IMG/VR virus record: IMGVR_UViG_3300031834_000046
Coordinates: 1-24,231 of that record
Length of the DNA stretch: 24,231 nucleotides
Source of the DNA: a virus
Strand: one strand, 5' to 3'
Shown here: positions 6,859 to 14,391 of the stretch, piece by piece
How positions within the stretch are numbered: position 1 is the first letter of the stretch
How the letters are laid out: each line of letters begins with the position of its first letter
Made by a program: the position numbers and the translations under genes
Notes under the pieces: model-generated
Told to the model about the DNA's origin: nothing
The model's database searches: none
The model's input: the letters and a program-made list of their open reading frames with translations, nothing else

Positions 6859-8680
6859 CATTGAAACCAACGGCCTACCCCGTCAGGGGTTAGATCACAT
6901 TCATTGCGTTGTTGTCAAGGACATCGACACTGAGGAAGTGTTTCGCTTTAATGACACCGGAAACTCTGACTCAATCACTAATGCTATTACCTTTCTCCAA
7001 GAGGCTGATGTTCTTATCGGCCATAACATTGTTGGCTTTGACATACCGGTTATCCAAGGCATCTACCCCTTCTTCAATCCCAAAGCCACCCTATTCGATA
7101 CTCTGATCCTTAGCCGGATGTTCTTTCCGGATATCCTGTCTCGGGACTTCCGTAAGAAACCAATCGGAATGCCAAGTAAGCTTTACGGCCGTCACTCCTT
7201 GGAGTCTTGGGGTTATCGTCTTGGTGATTACAAAGGTGAGTTTGCCAAGCATACGGATTGGGTATCGTGGTCCCAGGAAATGGAGGATTATTGTGAGCAG
7301 GATGTTCACGTTGTTGGGTCACTCTTTAAGTTATTTGAGGGGAAAGGAATTGGTGACTACCAAGATTCCATTCGCCTTGAGCATGACCTAGCCACGATCA
7401 TGGCTAAGCAGGAGGTATCCGGTTGGCCCTTTGATGTTGTTGCTGCCCAAAAACTAGAAGCCACTCTCCGAACAGAGATGGATAAACTAGCTGATCAAAT
7501 GCGGGAAGCCTTTCCGTATGTTGACGGGGGCATTATGCTTCCTAAAAGAAACAACAGCACTAAGGGTTATTTTAAAGAGACAGGAGTACAGCAAGAACAA
7601 ATTTACAACAACCTAAAAGTTCTTGTAGATGAGTGTTCCTTCACCAAACTCAAGGAGTTCAACCCTACCTCGCGTGATCACATCGGCTGGGCATTTATGA
7701 CCTGGAGGGGGTGGAAACCAGACTCCTTTACCGACACTGGTAGGCCAAAGATTGATGAGGGTATCCTTATGGGTATTGATACGGATGAAGCTAAAATCTT
7801 TGCCCGTCTTCTTGAACTACAAAAAGCCCTTGGTCAACTATCCGATGGTGCTAATGCTTGGCTCAAGACTGTCACCAAAGAAGGACGTATCCACCACGTC
7901 TGTCAACTAGCAACCAACACAGGTCGTAATGCACACTCACGTCCCAATCTTGGGCAAACGAGCAGTGACCCACGCTGCCGCAAGTTGTTTCTACCGGGTA
8001 AAGGCATGGCTCAAGTGGGTGCGGATGCTTCTGGCTTGGAGCTTCGTATGCTCGGTCATTATCTTGCTCATTTTGATGGAGGGTCTTTTGCTGACGTTGT
8101 TGTCAATGGGGACATTCATCAACAAAATGCTGATCGAGTTGGCTGCTCACGCAAGGACGTTAAGACCTTGACGTATGCCTTCATTTACGGGGCATCGGAT
8201 AAGAAGATCGGTACTTCTCTAGACAAGTCCCTAGATGATAAGAAAGCGACTGTTCTTGGCAAGGAAATCAGAAGGAAGTTCCTTGAGGCCATACCGGGCC
8301 TAGAAGGGCTCCTAACGGCTGTTGCCAAGCGAGCAGAGGGTGATGTGCTCAAGGGCCTTGATGGGCGTCCTATCCGCCTCCAAGGCAAGAAACACGCTGC
8401 CCTCAACTACCTACTCCAGAGTGCTGGAGCAATTGTTTGTAAGCGATGGAACGTCATCACTTATCAACAACTTAATGATCTTGGATACCAGTGGGACATT
8501 GACTATCAATGGCTTGGTTGGATTCACGATGAGATTCAATTAGCTGTTAAACCACACCTTATTTCTGATGCCAAGTTCCAACTCGAATGGGCGATTGTCC
8601 AAGCCGGAGAGTACTACAACCTCAAAGTCCCCCTTGCCTCTGAAGCAAAAGATGGTAGCTCCTGGGCGGACTGTCACTGA
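6842..8680 (+). CDS. Family A DNA polymerase with 3'-5' exonuclease (T7 gp5-like)
   Basis: A 612-residue replicative polymerase. Proofreading exonuclease: DIETNG (D6, E8), NIVGFDIP (D67) and DYCEQDV (Y150, D154). Polymerase: motif A GADASGLELR (D395), motif B R437-K441-Y445-Y449 in the CSRKDVKTLTYAFIYGA segment, and motif C IHDE (D563). Y445 corresponds to T7 Y526, the residue that sets dideoxy/deoxy selection. It ends SSWADCH, closely matching the T7 end WAICH. T7 gp5 is 704 residues; much of the shortfall is in the thumb, where the T7 thioredoxin-binding loop (about 75 residues) is replaced by roughly 50 residues (226-277) of unlike sequence. All catalytic residues are intact. Confidence 0.97.
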   Translation: MRLLFDIETNGLPRQGLDHIHCVVVKDIDTEEVFRFNDTGNSDSITNAITFLQEADVLIGHNIVGFDIPVIQGIYPFFNPKATLFDTLILSRMFFPDILSRDFRKKPIGMPSKLYGRHSLESWGYRLGDYKGEFAKHTDWVSWSQEMEDYCEQDVHVVGSLFKLFEGKGIGDYQDSIRLEHDLATIMAKQEVSGWPFDVVAAQKLEATLRTEMDKLADQMREAFPYVDGGIMLPKRNNSTKGYFKETGVQQEQIYNNLKVLVDECSFTKLKEFNPTSRDHIGWAFMTWRGWKPDSFTDTGRPKIDEGILMGIDTDEAKIFARLLELQKALGQLSDGANAWLKTVTKEGRIHHVCQLATNTGRNAHSRPNLGQTSSDPRCRKLFLPGKGMAQVGADASGLELRMLGHYLAHFDGGSFADVVVNGDIHQQNADRVGCSRKDVKTLTYAFIYGASDKKIGTSLDKSLDDKKATVLGKEIRRKFLEAIPGLEGLLTAVAKRAEGDVLKGLDGRPIRLQGKKHAALNYLLQSAGAIVCKRWNVITYQQLNDLGYQWDIDYQWLGWIHDEIQLAVKPHLISDAKFQLEWAIVQAGEYYNLKVPLASEAKDGSSWADCH

Positions 8681-9410
8681 TCTTCAATTGAGGGTTGACG
8701 CTGACTTCTACGCCTACCGGGCATGTCAATCAGCAGAGACGGAGCTTGATTGGGGTGATGATCTGATTACCATTGCCTCTAACTTCCGTGTCGTACTAGA
8801 CATTTTCGAAGGAGAGGTGAGCAAGCTTCGCAGTAAGTTTGACACAACCAATGTCACTCTTTACTTCTCTGATACCAACAACTTCCGTAAGACCGTATGT
8901 CCCGATTACAAGGGAAAGCGTACCAAGCGTAAACCAGTTGGTTATCGTAGGTTGCTGGATTGGTGCGCCAAGCATTACAAAGTTGTGCGCTACAAGAATG
9001 TAGAAGCCGATGATGCGCTTGGTATTGAATGTCACCTAGACCCACGGGACTTCATATTAGTTAGTCCCGACAAAGACATGAAGCAGATTGCCTGCCGATT
9101 GTACAACGGGGAAGATGAATTCAATGTAACTCCAGAGGAAGCTGACTATTGGTTCTGGACCCAATGCCTAACGGGTGACCCCGTTGACGGGTATAAAGGA
9201 GTACCCGGCATCGGAGCAGTATCCAGTAAGAAGATCCTTGACGCAGCCGGTGACAACCCTTGGCAGGATATTGTTGCCGCATACGTCAAGGCAGGGCAGA
9301 CCGAAGAAGACGCCCTACGCAATGCTCGCTTGGCACGAATCCTGCGTCCTGGTGAGTACAACTCAACAACTAAGGAGCCTATCCTATGGACCCCACCTTC
9401 ATTGGATTAG
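8652..9410 (+). CDS. 5'-3' exonuclease, FEN/RNase H family (T7 gp6-like)
   Basis: A 252-residue exonuclease that in T7 removes RNA primers and degrades host DNA to nucleotides. Metal-binding acids sit in the expected places: LRVDADFYAYRA (D16, D18), NVEADDALG (E118, D120, D121), VSPDKDM (D140, D142) and LTGDPVDG (D176, D179), followed by the helix-turn-helix VPGIGAVSSKKIL (184-196) that grips the duplex. The ATG at 8652 overlaps the polymerase by 29 bases; a TTG at 8688, just after the polymerase stop, is a possible alternative that keeps all motifs. T7 gp6 is about 300 residues. Confidence 0.93.
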   Translation: MVAPGRTVTDLQLRVDADFYAYRACQSAETELDWGDDLITIASNFRVVLDIFEGEVSKLRSKFDTTNVTLYFSDTNNFRKTVCPDYKGKRTKRKPVGYRRLLDWCAKHYKVVRYKNVEADDALGIECHLDPRDFILVSPDKDMKQIACRLYNGEDEFNVTPEEADYWFWTQCLTGDPVDGYKGVPGIGAVSSKKILDAAGDNPWQDIVAAYVKAGQTEEDALRNARLARILRPGEYNSTTKEPILWTPPSLD

Positions 9411-9652
9411 ACCTTGGCTTATTGTTGGCTATTGTTTACATCCTTGAACCTAACCTACTCTATTACCTTTGGCTGCGAATAGGTGAATCCTTTATCAACA
9501 TTAGGTTACAAACCTATCGCAGACTTTTTGAATTACGATTCTGGTATGACAAACAATGTTTACGACCGGGACCAGTGGGACGATTTTTACGAGAACAACA
9601 GCTCCAATCCATCCAAAGAAAGTATGCTGACCTTTTCAAAGACCAACCCTAA
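9386..9652 (+). CDS. Small inner-membrane protein, unknown function
   Basis: An 88-residue protein starting ATG at 9386 with a good Shine-Dalgarno AAGGAG (9372-9377) eight bases upstream, one of the few clear ones in the window. Residues about 5-30 (FIGLDLGLLLAIVYILEPNL and on to YYLWLRIG) form one long or two short membrane segments; the rest is basic and aromatic (RLQTYRRLFELRFWYDKQ), consistent with a cytoplasmic amphipathic tail on the positive-inside side. The start lies 25 bases inside the exonuclease gene. Position does not reveal the role; phage membrane proteins of this size include superinfection-exclusion and lysis-timing proteins, but there is no specific evidence. Confidence 0.7.
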   Translation: MDPTFIGLDLGLLLAIVYILEPNLLYYLWLRIGESFINIRLQTYRRLFELRFWYDKQCLRPGPVGRFLREQQLQSIQRKYADLFKDQP

Positions 9653-9860
9653 GCACTACCAACATGGACGAATTCAGGTTTGGGATTTTATTGTGGATCA
9701 GCAGCTCGATTTTCTGGCTGGTAACGTCATTAAGTATCTCTGCCGTGCTGGCCGAAAGGATAAGGAGTCTACGCTCGACGACCTCCTCAAGGCTCAAGTA
9801 TACCTCAACAAAAAGATCGACACCCTAACCAATGACCACCACTCCAAAGCACCTAATTGA
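9624..9860 (+). CDS. DUF3310 protein (T7 gp1.7-type nucleotide kinase family)
   Basis: A small protein carrying the DUF3310 signature: NPKHYQ, then VWDFIVDQQLDFLAGNVIKY, LCRAGRKDKES and LLKAQVYLNKKID. The family includes T7 gp1.7, reported as a nucleotide kinase; most members are uncharacterised. The start is uncertain. ATG at 9624 gives 78 residues, the full domain and a 29-base overlap. ATG at 9546 (104 residues, adding an acidic WDDFYENNSS stretch) or GTG at 9483 (125 residues) would overlap the membrane-protein gene by 107 or 170 bases. Sitting next to a MazG-like gene and ribonucleotide reductase suggests a role in nucleotide supply. Confidence 0.8.
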   Translation: MLTFSKTNPKHYQHGRIQVWDFIVDQQLDFLAGNVIKYLCRAGRKDKESTLDDLLKAQVYLNKKIDTLTNDHHSKAPN

Positions 9861-10212
9861 ACAGGCTTTCGTCTTTCGGCTTGCTGCTGAGCAATCCTTA
9901 GATCCAAAGGATGAAGGCGTTCAAGATATGCAGATGCGCTTGATTCGGGAAGAGTTTCATGAATTCATAGAAGCACACTGCGCCGAAGATCACAGCGATA
10001 GTGCTGAGCATACCCTCAAGGAACTAGCAGATCTCGTCTTTGTCTGCTACCAGTATGCCTTGGCTCGGGGCTGGAATCTGGACACAGCGATGGCCAGACT
10101 CTTTGAAAGCAATATGAGCAAATTCGTGGATGGCAAGCCCCTCCGCCGCGAAGATGGTAAGATACTCAAGGGCCCGAACTACCAACCACCATTCCTGACT
10201 GACCTTCTATGA
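9832..10212 (+). CDS. MazG-like NTP pyrophosphohydrolase
   Basis: A 126-residue all-alpha NTP-pyrophosphatase-like protein. The metal-binding pattern EExxE...ExxD is present: RLIREEFHEFIEAH (E40, E41, E44) and LKELADLVFVCYQYA (E64, D67). The C-terminal part, NMSKFVDGKPLRREDGKILK followed by GPNYQPP, is the ending seen in phage phosphoribosyl-ATP-diphosphatase-like MazG members. Such enzymes hydrolyse (d)NTPs to monophosphates or lower alarmone levels; the substrate here is unknown. It starts 29 bases inside the DUF3310 gene and overlaps the ribonucleotide reductase start by four bases (ATGA), so it is probably co-translated with both. Confidence 0.85.
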   Translation: MTTTPKHLIEQAFVFRLAAEQSLDPKDEGVQDMQMRLIREEFHEFIEAHCAEDHSDSAEHTLKELADLVFVCYQYALARGWNLDTAMARLFESNMSKFVDGKPLRREDGKILKGPNYQPPFLTDLL

Positions 10213-11597
10213 CCGCCTCTCAAATTGCCCGCACTGGCCGGGTTCAAAGCTGGATTGATGATCCAGAATCACGTTTGCCTGTGTCTTGTACTGTCTTCGT
10301 TGTTGAAGATGAAATGGAAGGTCCCAATGGAATCGAAGCCAGTTGGAGATTCGTCTCCCATGCCCTCCGTAACGGAGCAGGAGTTGCTGTCCACCTTTCT
10401 AAACTCCGTGAGCGGGGAAGTGAAAACGGTAGAGGACTCGTGGCGTCAGGTCCTGTCTCTTTTGCCCGCATATATTCAACGCTCAATGAAATCCTGAGGC
10501 GTGGTGGCATTTATAAAAATGGTGCTGTTGTGTGCCACCTTGATTATACTCATCCAGATGCCCTTGAATTCGTCAAGGCATCACGTTCTGAGTTGTCCTG
10601 GGTTAAGCGGTGTCTCAACGTTGATGGTGCCTTTCTTACCAGCGCATCTCCTGAGTTGATAGATGCAACCCTTGATGGAATTAAGAAGGGTGACATCTGG
10701 CTAAATAAGATTCGCTTTGATGCGGATGGTAATCGTATTTATGGAAATGTCTGCCTTGAAGTTTATCTACCTAGCCGTGGCACTTGCCTTCTTCAGCATA
10801 TCAATTTGGGTGCTTGTCGTTTCGAAGACCTCACTCCAGCTTTCGTAGAAGGAATGACTTCCCTGATTAATCTTCACGCCAATACAGGCGTTGGAGACAC
10901 AGGGGAATATCTCTCTCCGGAAGTAGACCGTCAGGTTGGACTAGGTGTTCTTGGATTGGCTAACTTCCTATGTCAAAATGGGGTAACTTACAAACAGTTT
11001 GGCGACGCTCTCGATGCTTACATCTCACACCAACCAGTACATACACCAGCCTACCTCCTCGTCTCAGAGTTGGCCAAGTCAATCGAGATTGCGGCGCAGA
11101 TCGCTCGTCATGCGAACATGCACCGGGCCTTTGCCATTGCTCCTACCGCTTCTTGTAGTTACAACAACGTTGATCTTCGGGGGTACACTACCACTCCTGA
11201 GTTGGCTCCTCCTATTAGCCGCCACGTTGACCGCGATTCTGGGACGTTTGGAGTTCAATCGTTTGCGTACCCACCTGACTGCGAGATTGCATCGGAAGTT
11301 GGCTGGGCTGATTACAAAAAGGTAGCTGATGGAATTGTAACGTTGTTCCGATCAACGATGCTATTTCATGGGTACTCCTTTAACTCATGGTCCGATGTTG
11401 TTACTTACAACCGTGAGTTCCTAAGGGATTGGATGGCATCATCCCAGACATCCCTCTACTATGCCCTTCAAGTATTGCCAGACACTCAAGCAAAGGATGA
11501 TGCAATGGCTGCGCTTGATGATGACTTTAGAGATCTTTTTTCCTTTGAGGAAGAGACTGAGTTTAAAAACGAACCTTGTATTCCTTGTGGAGAATGA
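10209..11597 (+). CDS. nrdA: Class I ribonucleotide reductase, alpha (R1) subunit, short form
   Basis: A 462-residue catalytic subunit that reduces ribonucleotides to deoxyribonucleotides. Key residues are all visible: the substrate-site Cys in LPVSC (C27, E. coli C225), the active-site triad GNVCLE (N180, C182, E184; E. coli N437, C439, E441), the partner Cys in TCLLQHINLG (C193, C462), the phosphate loop APTASCS (311-317), the radical-relay tyrosine pair SLYYALQV (Y417, Y418; Y730, Y731), and the C-terminal reducing pair CIPCG (C457, C460). The YY pair and the adjacent R2-like gene mark class I, not B12-dependent class II. It is far shorter than cellular NrdA (about 760): the ATP-cone and N-terminal helical region are absent, so dATP overall-activity inhibition should be lost. 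Confidence 0.9.
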   Translation: MTASQIARTGRVQSWIDDPESRLPVSCTVFVVEDEMEGPNGIEASWRFVSHALRNGAGVAVHLSKLRERGSENGRGLVASGPVSFARIYSTLNEILRRGGIYKNGAVVCHLDYTHPDALEFVKASRSELSWVKRCLNVDGAFLTSASPELIDATLDGIKKGDIWLNKIRFDADGNRIYGNVCLEVYLPSRGTCLLQHINLGACRFEDLTPAFVEGMTSLINLHANTGVGDTGEYLSPEVDRQVGLGVLGLANFLCQNGVTYKQFGDALDAYISHQPVHTPAYLLVSELAKSIEIAAQIARHANMHRAFAIAPTASCSYNNVDLRGYTTTPELAPPISRHVDRDSGTFGVQSFAYPPDCEIASEVGWADYKKVADGIVTLFRSTMLFHGYSFNSWSDVVTYNREFLRDWMASSQTSLYYALQVLPDTQAKDDAMAALDDDFRDLFSFEEETEFKNEPCIPCGE

Positions 11598-12325
11598 CTA
11601 AGCACACATCACCTTATGATCAAGTAATCTCCAGAAAGCGGAAGTGGACGCCTGTTGCTGTTCAACGTGGGAAGCTGGTTGATGGAGCTGAGGATGCCCT
11701 ATTTCGGGCCCTTGGTCTCCGTCACCTAGAACTACCCGTTCGTGAGTTTCTCCAGCAGGGACTTGAAAAGGAACTACCTAAGACCCCTGGTGTTAGGGAA
11801 GCTCTTCTTTCTAATCAAATGGATGAAGAGAGGCATGATCAAGCTCTTAATTATGTGGTAGCTGCTCATGGTTCAGACGAGAAGTTTGAATCAGAAGCCA
11901 AGCACATTCTTAAGGCGTGGCTGGATGCCCCTGAACATCCACTACTAAAAGCCGCAATCCTTGAACGCAGTGTCTTCTTCGTTATCCTCCCCTTCTTCCG
12001 ATTCAATGGTGACATCGGAATCAGAACTACAGCAGCCGACATCAGCCGAGATGAACAAACCCACGTTGCCATCCACTCGATGGTCTGCTCTGAGCTTGGC
12101 CTCAAGTCCACATCAAGCCTCAATCGACTTCGCAGAGCGACTGTGGGATGGGTAGTAGATGGGCTTGGTAAATCTGAAAGCAAATATCTTGATAAGGATT
12201 TCTGGTTGGCTCAATCAGATTCCCTTTATGAAAAAGGAAAGGCACCTGGCCTATCTGATACCACCAGGGCTCGGATGCCTGCATTTTTTGAAGCTTCCAA
12301 CAACGACCTCCCACAATATGGTTGA
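11594..12325 (+). CDS. nrdB: Ribonucleotide reductase beta (R2-like) ferritin-fold subunit
   Basis: A 243-residue protein, ATGA-coupled to the alpha gene. It has the dimetal ferritin-like pattern: a first acid in helix one (E46 or E51), MDEERH (E78, H81), an acid in LERS (E124) and RDEQTH (E154, H157). R2 proteins house the metal and radical cofactor that starts catalysis in alpha. Aligning E78-xx-H81 with E. coli E115-xx-H118 puts Leu85 at the place of the radical Tyr122; the nearest Tyr is Y87. The cofactor may therefore be metal-only, as in class Ic, rather than a tyrosyl radical. It is short for R2 (usually 320-375 residues). Identity as R2 rests on motifs plus pairing with alpha. Confidence 0.85.
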   Translation: MTKHTSPYDQVISRKRKWTPVAVQRGKLVDGAEDALFRALGLRHLELPVREFLQQGLEKELPKTPGVREALLSNQMDEERHDQALNYVVAAHGSDEKFESEAKHILKAWLDAPEHPLLKAAILERSVFFVILPFFRFNGDIGIRTTAADISRDEQTHVAIHSMVCSELGLKSTSSLNRLRRATVGWVVDGLGKSESKYLDKDFWLAQSDSLYEKGKAPGLSDTTRARMPAFFEASNNDLPQYG

Positions 12326-12518
12326 CGCTTACTTCGACGCTGAAACCATTCCCCTCACCAGTGTTGTCGGGGGACGCATTGATCTAGCTGTTCTAACTGA
12401 AGAACTGGATCGAATGTATCCTGATGATTATCCTGATCATGAGATGACAGCGTGGGAAGCTGGCCGTATGGCTGGTGCTATTGCGGTAATCCGCTACCTC
12501 AAATCTAAACTAACTTAG
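12318..12518 (+). CDS. Small acidic protein, unknown function
   Basis: A 66-residue protein from the ATG at 12318, overlapping the R2 stop by 8 bases. It is acidic at the start (VDAYFDAETIPL, then LTEELDRMYPDDYPDHEMTA) and ends in a hydrophobic helix (GRMAGAIAVIRYLKSKLT). It lies at the join between the nucleotide-metabolism block and the structural block. No motif is recognised, and the amphipathic C-terminal helix is not long enough to call a membrane span with confidence. Confidence 0.7.
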   Translation: MVDAYFDAETIPLTSVVGGRIDLAVLTEELDRMYPDDYPDHEMTAWEAGRMAGAIAVIRYLKSKLT

Positions 12519-12522
12519 TATC

Positions 12523-12741
12523 ATGTGCCTTGCTCCTAAAATGCCTGCTCCACCGGAACCGCCACCCCCGGCTCCAACTCCTGTGACTTCAAGTACAACA
12601 CCTACCACAGTAAAGCCCACCATGTCTAACAGGGCCTCCATGCGTCAAGCAAGTCAAGGTCCCTCTAGCTTGAACATTCCCCTTGGTGGAACAAGTGGTG
12701 GTGGTGGTTCTTCAATGCCTAACCTTAGTATTGGTAAATAA
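12523..12741 (+). CDS. Small Pro/Gly/Ser-rich protein before the portal
   Basis: A 72-residue low-complexity protein: a proline-rich stretch (PPEPPPPAPTPV), a Thr/Ser stretch, then NIPLGGTSGGGGSSMPNLS. It begins MCLAPKM. It is in the same place as T7 gene 7.3, a small tail-associated protein encoded just before the portal and also low-complexity, so an analogous virion role is possible; sequence alone does not show homology. A Cys at position 2 could suggest lipid attachment, but there is no signal peptide. It is separated from the portal gene by only three bases. Confidence 0.72.
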   Translation: MCLAPKMPAPPEPPPPAPTPVTSSTTPTTVKPTMSNRASMRQASQGPSSLNIPLGGTSGGGGSSMPNLSIGK

Positions 12742-12744
12742 CAA

Positions 12745-14391
12745 ATGGAAAATCAATCTGCCGCAAGTCGTTACGCAAAGCTGGCAAGCGACAGAACGAT
12801 CTTTCTCGATACTGCTAGGGATTGTGCGGCCCTTTCTGTTCCTTATCTATTGACCCCCACCGGGGTTGTTAATGGTCAGAAACTGCCCACTCCTTGGCAA
12901 TCCATGGGCGCTAAAGGCGTTAACGTCATGGCATCTAAGCTGATGCTAAGTTTGTTCCCCGTGAACGCAACTTTCTTCAAGCTTCAGATTAATGATGGTA
13001 AGCTTAGCTTGGACCCCAGTTTAAGTGCTGCTGTTAAATCAGAGATTGATCTTTCCCTTTCCAAAATGGAACGGGTGGTCATGCAAACCATTGCCGAATC
13101 ACAGGATCGTGTTATCCTTCACCAGGCAATGAAGCACCTAATTGTAACCGGAAATGCTCTGGTATACATGGGTTCAAGTGGTGTTAAACTTTACCCTCTT
13201 GACCGATTTGTGGTCGTCCGTGATGGAGAGGGTAATCCCACCGAGGTCGTTACTGTTGAATCAATTGACCGTCAATTCCTTCCTGCTGAGTTTCAAACAG
13301 AACAAGCAAGGAATGTAAATGATGTAGCTGATAATACTAGTGCTCCTAGTGTTGATGTTACTGTTGGTGAAAATGAAGTTGCTGTTTACACTTGGGCTAA
13401 GCTCAAGGATGGACAGTGGCGATGGAGGCAAGAAGCAGAAGGGAAGATTCTTCCTGACTCTCTTGCTAAGGCTCCAAAGAATACCACCCCTTGGCTACCT
13501 CTCCGCTTTAATATTGTGGATGGAGAAGACTATGGGCGTGGTCGGATTGAGGAGTACCTAGGCGACTTGCGGTCCCTTGAGGGGCTCATGCAAGCCATGG
13601 TGGAGGGTTCTGCTGCTGCTGCCAAGGTAGTGTTCCTGGTGAGCCCAGCAGCTACTGTGAAGCCTTCTACGCTGGCTAAGGCTGGCAATGGAGCAATCAT
13701 TCAAGGTAGGGCTGAAGATGTTACTGCTGTTCAAGTGAGCAAGCAGGCTGACTTCTCTTCTGCCTATCAGATGATTCAGTCCCTGACGCAGCGACTGTCG
13801 GAAGCGTTTCTCATTCTGTCCGTACGTCAAAGCGAACGTACTACCGCAGAGGAGATCCGTGCTACCCAGCAGGAACTCAATGAGCAGCTTGGTGGAATCT
13901 ATGGTAACCTTACCGTAGAACTGGTTCGCCCGTACCTCCAACGGAAACTCTTCACCCTTCAACGTTCCAAGGAACTACCACAACTACCAAAGGGTATTGT
14001 CTACCCAACCATCATTGCTGGCCTTGAGGGCATTGGTCGTGGGCAAGATCGTGAATCACTCATGATGTTCCTTCAGACAATCTCACAAGCCCTTGGTCCA
14101 GAAGCTATGGCTCAATACATTGACCCAGAGGAAGCCGTTAAGCGTCTTGCTGCTGCTCAAGGCATTGATACCCTCAAGCTGGTTAAGACTGCTGACATGC
14201 GTCAACAGGAACAGCAGAAGGCACAGCAACTGCAAATGTCCCAAAGTTTGATGGGACAAGCAGGACAGCTGGCTAAGGCTCCGATGATGGACCCAACCAA
14301 AAACCCTGATTCTATTGAAGCCCTACAAAATGTCGTCAATTCAGCCTCGCAAGCAACCGGCCAGCCAGCCCCAGGACAGCCTCCCCAATGA
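12745..14391 (+). CDS. Portal (head-tail connector) protein (T7 gp8-like)
   Basis: A 548-residue portal; T7 gp8 is 536. The dodecameric portal forms the DNA entry and exit ring at one head vertex. The N-terminal half carries the podovirus signature of this family (residues 5-85: ASRYAKLASDRTIFLDTARD, then LLTPTGVVNGQKLPTPWQSMG and GVNVMASKLMLSLFP), the centre has SLTQRLSEAFLILSVRQSERTTAEEIRATQQEL, and the C-terminus is Gln-rich (RQQEQQKAQQLQMSQ) and ends GQPAPGQPPQ. Placement directly before scaffold and capsid agrees. Its last 62 bases are shared with a small overlapping gene. Confidence 0.95.
   Translation: MENQSAASRYAKLASDRTIFLDTARDCAALSVPYLLTPTGVVNGQKLPTPWQSMGAKGVNVMASKLMLSLFPVNATFFKLQINDGKLSLDPSLSAAVKSEIDLSLSKMERVVMQTIAESQDRVILHQAMKHLIVTGNALVYMGSSGVKLYPLDRFVVVRDGEGNPTEVVTVESIDRQFLPAEFQTEQARNVNDVADNTSAPSVDVTVGENEVAVYTWAKLKDGQWRWRQEAEGKILPDSLAKAPKNTTPWLPLRFNIVDGEDYGRGRIEEYLGDLRSLEGLMQAMVEGSAAAAKVVFLVSPAATVKPSTLAKAGNGAIIQGRAEDVTAVQVSKQADFSSAYQMIQSLTQRLSEAFLILSVRQSERTTAEEIRATQQELNEQLGGIYGNLTVELVRPYLQRKLFTLQRSKELPQLPKGIVYPTIIAGLEGIGRGQDRESLMMFLQTISQALGPEAMAQYIDPEEAVKRLAAAQGIDTLKLVKTADMRQQEQQKAQQLQMSQSLMGQAGQLAKAPMMDPTKNPDSIEALQNVVNSASQATGQPAPGQPPQ

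Noticed and set aside
10999-11325. A 108-residue + strand frame inside the RNR alpha gene with long Leu runs
   Set aside because: It is an out-of-frame reading of the alpha catalytic region, and the Leu/Thr low complexity is an artefact of the real codons.
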